A stretch of DNA of 64,000 bases, from contig DAOUIZ010000047.1 of the NCBI GenBank assembly GCA_034423195.1, positions 49,368 through 113,367 of the forward strand, written 5' to 3'. Each line of letters starts with the position of its first letter. Within the stretch, counting starts at the first letter, position 1. This DNA is from CATOSK01 sp034423195. GTDB taxonomy: Bacteria; Chloroflexota; Dehalococcoidia; Lucifugimonadales; UBA3495. Shown here in pieces: positions 60,144 to 64,000 of this stretch. A program made the position numbers and the translations under genes. Below the pieces are notes generated by a model that was not told the DNA's origin, did not search any database, and saw only the letters and a program-made list of their open reading frames with translations.

Positions 60144-60171
60144 TTGCAAAGGAACGGGAAAAAGGTAGAAT
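60144..60171 (+). promoter_or_regulatory. Promoter for the Tat-signal miniprotein
   Basis: TTGCAA (60144-60149), 16-nt spacer, TAGAAT (60166-60171), about 52 nt before the GTG start. Confidence 0.5.
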
Positions 60172-60222
60172 CGTTGAGGCCGCTTTCGGCTGATGTCAGC
60201 TTGCCGCATTTTGGAGTAAATA

Positions 60223-60432
60223 GTGTCTGAAGCGATCACGGAAAAGGGGAAGTCCCGGCGGGGGTTCCTGGTAAAGATGGGGTTGGGCGCCGCGGCGCTG
60301 GCCGCGATTACGACGGGGCTGGTTAGGTTCGGCGGAAGCAGGACGGCCGAGGCGGCGGGGCAGGAATTCCCGGAAGAGGAATCGATCTTTCACCCGGCCC
60401 AGGACCCCCGCTCAGACCCGCGAAGGGTCTAG
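60223..60432 (+). CDS. Tat-signal miniprotein
   Basis: 69 aa from GTG 60223. Twin-arginine motif KSRRGFL followed by a hydrophobic stretch (GLGAAALAAITTGLVRF) and a short acidic tail. It resembles the roughly 65-aa Tat-leader proteins found near formate dehydrogenase genes, none of which is nearby. Possibly an exported membrane-tethered chaperone or a signal fragment of a lost enzyme. Confidence 0.65.
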   Translation: MSEAITEKGKSRRGFLVKMGLGAAALAAITTGLVRFGGSRTAEAAGQEFPEEESIFHPAQDPRSDPRRV

Positions 60433-60487
60433 CGAAGGCGGTTGTTCTTAAGGGTCGCCTCCGTCGCCGATTAGAGTAACTTGTCCA

Positions 60488-60632
60488 AGAGGGTGTGTGA
60501 GAAATACCCGGTGGACGCCCGCTCATCCGTGCACACTCTTCCGTCATTCCCGCGCAGGCGGGAATCCAGACCCCCGTCTCGTTCCCATTTCGCACGGTTC
60601 CAACTTAGGACACCCATTCTCACACACCCTCT
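60488..60632. mobile_element. MITE-like element, 145 bp, 16-bp perfect inverted ends
   Basis: AGAGGGTGTGTGAGAA (60488-60503) is the exact reverse complement of 60617-60632. A dRS3-like palindrome (60541-60578) sits inside, and there is no coding sequence. It splits a copy of the GACAAGTTACC repeat. A target duplication of 2-3 bp (AA/AAG) is possible but not certain. Confidence 0.7.
60541..60578. repeat. dRS3-like palindrome inside the MITE-like element
   Basis: CCGTC + ATTCCCGC-GCAG-GCGGGAAT + CCAGACCCCCGTC, nearly identical to 13993-14031, including the following CCCATTTCGC. Confidence 0.8.
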
Positions 60633-60687
60633 AAGGCTCCTGGGGGGCTCCCTCGGCGCCTTCTTCCGAGCCAAGGAATAACCCACG

Positions 60688-60709
60688 ACCCGCCCGGTGC
60701 CGGGCGGGT
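60688..60709 (-). terminator. Hairpin directly after mutL
   Basis: Perfect 10-bp stem ACCCGCCCGG/CCGGGCGGGT starting at the mutL stop codon. No T tract, so it may act with Rho or protect the 3' end. Confidence 0.5.
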
Positions 60710-62535
60710 TAGCGGCGTCCGAACTCCCGCTCCATCTGGTACTCGCTGAAGTGGATCAGCGTGGGCCTGCCGTGGGGGCAGGTGTGGGGGTTGTCGGCCT
60801 TCTCCAGCTGCTCCAGCAGCGAGACCATTTCCGGTTCGGTCAACGAGTCTCCGGCGCGGATGGCGCTGTGGCAGGCAATGGATGCCGCCAGCGTGTCGTC
60901 GCTCTGCCGGGCGACTCCCTCAAAGGCGACCATGTCCAGGATGCCGGTTAGCGAGACACCGGGGTCGCCGGAGGTCATGCAGGCGGGCACGGCGCGGATG
61001 AGGTAGCCGTTCCCCCCAAAGTGCTCCACGATGAACCCGCAGGAGGCCAGCATCTCGCCCTGGTCGGCCAGGGTCTCCTCCTGGGCCGGGGTCAGCTCGA
61101 CGGTATGGGGCACCAGCAGGGGCTGGGACTCGGGGGCTTGCCGTTCCGCCTGGCGGATGATGCGGTCGAAGAGGACGCGCTCGTGGGCCGCGTGCTGGTC
61201 CACCAGGTACATTCCATCCGGCCCCTCGGCGACGATATAGGTGGAGCGCACCTGTCCCACCACCCGCAGGGCGGGCAGAGCCTGGGAGGGGGAGAGACCC
61301 TGGTTGAAAAGCTCGGTGTATTCCAGCCCGTCCCCGGCAGCCGGAGCGACGGCGGAACCCGACGCAGCGCCGATGGGATTAGAGTTGGGGGAATTCTCTT
61401 GACCTGGGCCAGCCAGCCCCGGACCGATCTGCCGTGAGCCGGGCCGGTCGAAGGGACTGCGGAAGAAGGCGGGGGTGGCGTATGGCTCTCCAGAGGGCTG
61501 GGCGGCGGCGGAGCGGCCCGCCGGGGGAACCGGCGAGTGGGTGATGAGGGCCGCGCGGACGGCCCGCTGGAGGGTGGCATAGACCTTCGATTCCTGCAGG
61601 AAACGGACCTCGCGCTTGGCGGGGTGGGAATTGACGTCTACGTGGGCGTAGGGGACGGTGATGTCCAGGCATGCCAGCGGGTATCGCTTTTCCGGCAGCA
61701 GGCCGTGATAGGACTCCTCCAGGGCGAAGGACAGCATCCGGCTCTGCACCCAGCGGCGGTTGACGAAGAAGGTGAAGTGGGCGCGGTTGGAGCGGTTGAT
61801 ACGGGGAGCGCTGACGAATCCGCGGATGCCGTAGCCGGATTCCGGGTCTGATTCCTCGACGCGGAGCATTCCCGAGGCAACGTCGGGGCCGTAGACGGCC
61901 AGGAGGGCCTCCTCCGGGCTGCCGCTGCCCGGGGTGGAGACAACGGTGCGTCCATCGGCGGTCAGGAAGAAGGAGACTTCCGGGTAGGCGAGGGCGTAGC
62001 GGTCGATCAACTCGCGGACGCGGTTGGTCTCGGCGGAGACGGAGCGGAGGAACTTGCGGCGGGCGGGCAGGTTGCCGAAGAGGTCTTCAACGGTGACGGT
62101 GGACCCGGGGGCGCATCCCCGGGGTCCATGATCCAGCATTTCCCCGAATTGGTAACGGATGCGGCAGCCGTCGGGAGACTCGCGGGGGCGGCTGGTGAGG
62201 GACATCCGTGAGACGGCGGCGATGCTGGGAAGGGCCTCGCCCCGGAAGCCGAGGGTGCCGATGGCATCCAGCTGCTCAGGGCGGTCCAGCTTGCTGGTGG
62301 CGTGGTGGCGGAAGGCCAGTTCGACTTCACCGGCGGGAATCCCGGAGGCGTCATCGGTGACCCGGATGCGCTCGATGCCTCCTCCCTGGACTTCCACGGA
62401 GATGCGGGATGCGCCGGCGTCCAGGGAGTTCTCCACCAGCTCCTTGACCACGGAGACGGGGCGCTCCACCACCTCGCCGGCGGCGATCTGGGAGGCAAGT
62501 TGGGGTTCCAGCACCTGGATGGGCATGGCGGTCAT
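60709..62535 (-). CDS. mutL: DNA mismatch repair protein MutL
   Basis: 608 aa. N-terminal GHKL ATPase: VVKELVENSLDAGA (Glu32, Asn36), TDDASGIP, TLGFRGEAL. C-terminal dimer/endonuclease domain has DQHAAHERVLFD (canonical DQHAx2Ex4E, last Glu here Asp) and CPHGRPTLIHF, marking an endonuclease-type MutL that nicks DNA without MutH. Middle linker (about 335-425) is low complexity. ATG 62535 and ATG 62526 are both possible; no clear ribosome site. No mutS in the window. Confidence 0.96.
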   Translation of the reverse strand: MTAMPIQVLEPQLASQIAAGEVVERPVSVVKELVENSLDAGASRISVEVQGGGIERIRVTDDASGIPAGEVELAFRHHATSKLDRPEQLDAIGTLGFRGEALPSIAAVSRMSLTSRPRESPDGCRIRYQFGEMLDHGPRGCAPGSTVTVEDLFGNLPARRKFLRSVSAETNRVRELIDRYALAYPEVSFFLTADGRTVVSTPGSGSPEEALLAVYGPDVASGMLRVEESDPESGYGIRGFVSAPRINRSNRAHFTFFVNRRWVQSRMLSFALEESYHGLLPEKRYPLACLDITVPYAHVDVNSHPAKREVRFLQESKVYATLQRAVRAALITHSPVPPAGRSAAAQPSGEPYATPAFFRSPFDRPGSRQIGPGLAGPGQENSPNSNPIGAASGSAVAPAAGDGLEYTELFNQGLSPSQALPALRVVGQVRSTYIVAEGPDGMYLVDQHAAHERVLFDRIIRQAERQAPESQPLLVPHTVELTPAQEETLADQGEMLASCGFIVEHFGGNGYLIRAVPACMTSGDPGVSLTGILDMVAFEGVARQSDDTLAASIACHSAIRAGDSLTEPEMVSLLEQLEKADNPHTCPHGRPTLIHFSEYQMEREFGRR

Positions 62536-62592
62536 AAGGGGCGAGCGATGTATTCCCAGGATCCGGGGCAGGGGTTGACCATGGAGTCCGGG

Positions 62593-63030
62593 TCAGAAGA
62601 GGGGGATGGTGGAACCCTTGGCGCGGTACTGTCGGTCCTCGGATGCGCCGTCGCGGATGAAGTCGTTGATGATGGAGTAGATGCGGTCCATCTGCTGGTC
62701 GACGTTGCGGGCGAAGAAATAGGGGGGCACCCAGACGCCGCCGAAAGCGTGGACGACTTCGGGGTAGTCGTCGATGACGAACTCGGGCTCGAAGGGCACC
62801 TTGAGCTCTTCGAGGCGTTCGTGGAAGTGGTGGGTCGGCTTTTCGTAGACGCCGCTGACGAAGCGGTGGAGGTCGAACTTTTCGATGACTTCCCACCGCT
62901 CGCCCATGCCGGACCAGATGTAGATGTCGTGCCCGTCATCCTTGAGTTTCTGAAAGGTCTCGATGGTGTTCGGCCGGAGGGAGTCATCCAATCCCAGAAT
63001 GGTGTAGTCGACGTCGAAGAATATTTTCAT
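62593..63030 (-). CDS. Small HAD-superfamily hydrolase
   Basis: 145 aa. Motif I FFDVDYTI (Asp6, Asp8), motif II IWSGMG, motif IV FVIDDYPEVV. A compact HAD phosphatase without cap domain, acting on an unidentified phosphorylated substrate. ATG 63030 is chosen because the DxD must be N-terminal; the longer frame back to 63237 adds Pro/Arg-rich non-homologous sequence. Confidence 0.82.
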   Translation of the reverse strand: MKIFFDVDYTILGLDDSLRPNTIETFQKLKDDGHDIYIWSGMGERWEVIEKFDLHRFVSGVYEKPTHHFHERLEELKVPFEPEFVIDDYPEVVHAFGGVWVPPYFFARNVDQQMDRIYSIINDFIRDGASEDRQYRAKGSTIPLF

Positions 63031-63260
63031 TGACGGGCCGTGGTCCTCGCGGTGTTGGTCGGTGGTCGGAAGTGGGACAGGGGCCATGTTAACACGCCTC
63101 CGGCGGTTGGCAAAGAGCGGGGATGAGGCGGGGCGACGGGAATTTCGGAAGGAGAATCGGTTGCCGACGGACAGGTTCTGGTCGGTAAAGTTTTGGTTTG
63201 CTTGCGCCGGATGGCTTGAGTTAAACTTACCTGCCAAAAACCTTCAAGGTAAACCAACCG

Positions 63261-63368
63261 ATGCTTGAAATTGACCCGAAGATCGCCTGGGGCCTGACCA
63301 TTGCTGCCTTCGTGGTTTTCTTTGGCCTGACATTTTACTTGGCCTATAAGCAGGTGAACGAGGACTGA
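63261..63368 (+). CDS. 35-aa single-span membrane protein
   Basis: ATG 63261 to TGA: MLEIDPKIAWGL then a membrane helix (about 11-29, ending FFGLTFYLAYK) and an acidic tail VNED. AAGG is 14 nt upstream. Too short for length-based gene finders. The clean membrane topology with N-terminal acid/base cap suggests a real small protein, perhaps a subunit of a respiratory or transport complex. Confidence 0.5.
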   Translation: MLEIDPKIAWGLTIAAFVVFFGLTFYLAYKQVNED

Positions 63369-63377
63369 TAGTCAAGC

Positions 63378-63728
63378 CTATGGGCGCGTTGTTGATCCCT
63401 CTTCCTGCACTCGCTCGATGAATCTTTGCAAGACTTCTGCGTCACTGTCATTGCCGGCTGATTCCCTGGCCATCTGACGCATTCGTTTGAGTACGCGCTT
63501 TTCGGCTTCGGCGTGCTGTTGCTTCTTCTTTTGGGCGATGTAGTAAAACAATTTTCCAACCACTCGGTCCAGGACTACGATAAATGTCAAGTACGTGATT
63601 AAACCCAGGTCGGTGAAAGTTGCCAGACTGGACAAGCTTTCATGCCCATCTACTGACCAGAACAGTAAGGTGAACGCCAGAATGCCCCAGGGCGTTATAA
63701 CCGCATATTTGCTAAACCACTCCTCCAT
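63378..63728 (-). CDS. Two-TM protein with charged coiled coil
   Basis: 116 aa. Two membrane helices (about 8-24 and 38-63), then a highly charged helical tail (about 68-112, KKKQQHAEAEKRVLKRMRQM). Low G+C relative to the window. The start ATG 63728 is preceded by TAAAAT within 20 nt, so it could be leaderless. Not recognised as a known family. Faces the 35-aa gene tail to tail. Confidence 0.6.
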   Translation of the reverse strand: MEEWFSKYAVITPWGILAFTLLFWSVDGHESLSSLATFTDLGLITYLTFIVVLDRVVGKLFYYIAQKKKQQHAEAEKRVLKRMRQMARESAGNDSDAEVLQRFIERVQEEGSTTRP

Positions 63729-63788
63729 ATAATGTTGTATTTTACACCGAATGCCGGATCACACACTAGATTGCCGTTGAGCGTGGGT

Positions 63789-64000
63789 ATGGCTGAAAGT
63801 GGTTGGGAAAGGGAGTTTACAAAGCAGGACAGGATTGGCAGTCTGCTGATAAGTGGAAACGAACAGGGTGGAGGGGTGATGCAGCCAACAATGCTGGAGA
63901 TTATGGAACGAGCCATTGGGGAGATGCGGGAGGCGTTGGCCCAGGAGGTGGACGAAGGGGAAACTGGGCATTGGGACCCAGACGCTTGGGAGGAGGAGGT
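63789..64000 (+). CDS. Unknown protein, cut by the window edge
   Basis: At least 70 codons open to the end: acidic, helical MLEIMERAIGEMREALAQEV followed by DEGETGHWDPDAWEEEV. No recognised domain. An in-frame TTG at 63777 could extend it. Coordinates of the true start and the 3' end are uncertain. Confidence 0.4.
   Translation, partial: MAESGWEREFTKQDRIGSLLISGNEQGGGVMQPTMLEIMERAIGEMREALAQEVDEGETGHWDPDAWEEE

Larger units (their letters stand above)
60450..60641 (-). repeat. GACAAGTTACC repeat (reverse copy), interrupted
   Basis: The right half (60450-60486) matches GGACAAGTTAC...CGGCGACGGAG...GCGACCCTT, and the left half (60633-60641) AAGGCTCCT is the AGGAGCCTT of the same repeat. They are separated by a 145-bp element at 60488-60632. 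Copies 26139, 33376 and 38674 are uninterrupted. Confidence 0.75.

Noticed and set aside
1..64000. CRISPR arrays, tRNA or rRNA genes, transposase or integrase genes
   Set aside because: No regularly spaced direct repeats with unique spacers, no GTTCGAATC-type T-arms with acceptor stems, and no DDE or tyrosine/serine recombinase proteins were recognised.

Overview
This is a high-G+C bacterial chromosome segment. The gene set points to Chloroflexota, most likely the SAR202 or Dehalococcoidia side. It has many stand-alone catabolic or redox enzymes (LLM flavin oxidoreductase, metal-dependent cyclase, CaiB/BaiF CoA-transferase, SDR, amidohydrolase, class-C-like serine hydrolase), lipoprotein oligopeptide-binding proteins, and Chloroflexota-style housekeeping genes. 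The lineage is inferred from gene content; no rRNA or tRNA gene was found. Coding density is high, and most starts have clear Shine-Dalgarno sequences.

Layout. 1-3.0 kb: rho (cut by the window edge) and pyrG on the minus strand behind a strong promoter. 3.5-5.8 kb: alpha/beta hydrolase, ferritin, a small protein and a DinB-fold protein, closed by a terminator. 5.9-7.6 kb: SRPBCC protein and MscS channel. 7.8-14 kb: an AAA ATPase/TOPRIM protein of lower G+C, an epoxide-hydrolase-like enzyme, a family-5 solute-binding lipoprotein and a zinc alcohol dehydrogenase. 14.1-21.4 kb: an accessory zone with a membrane pentapeptide-repeat protein, a PaREP1/HEPN-like gene flanked by a duplicated gene end, a serine hydrolase, an LLM oxidoreductase, and a type II restriction-modification system with its controller gene. 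21.6-33.3 kb: cyclase, HEPN-like protein, amidohydrolase, MFS transporter, zinc-ribbon/PQQ-propeller protein, an oligopeptide ABC transporter (binding protein and two permeases, no ATPases) and a USP-cNMP-binding fusion. 33.8-41.7 kb: exonuclease III, PAC2 protein, a strongly structured non-coding RNA, a histidine kinase fused to a complete response regulator, enoyl-CoA hydratase and acyl-CoA synthetase. 41.7-47.9 kb (minus): DUF2752 and two CD225-like membrane proteins, an orphan [2Fe-2S] subunit, two coupled thioredoxin-fold lipoproteins and a CoA-transferase. 48.1-60.4 kb: MoxR/DUF58/transglutaminase operon ending in ogt, DUF4349 lipoprotein, ChrA, SDR, DUF1330 protein, aldehyde dehydrogenase, S1C-type protease and a Tat-signal miniprotein. 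60.7-64 kb: mutL, a HAD phosphatase and small membrane or unknown proteins.

The most unusual material is non-coding. A roughly 300-nt RNA at 35.89-36.20 kb folds into several long helices and may be a HEARO/omega-RNA-type element without a nuclease gene. Two families of short palindromic repeats are scattered through the gaps. Their stems vary in a compensatory way, and one copy (60.45-60.64 kb) is split by a 145-bp MITE-like element with 16-bp perfect terminal inverted repeats. A 54-bp copy of the 3' end of the serine hydrolase gene flanks the PaREP1-like gene, as expected if that gene arrived on a mini-island that inserts into a gene end. No CRISPR array, transposase or integrase was seen.
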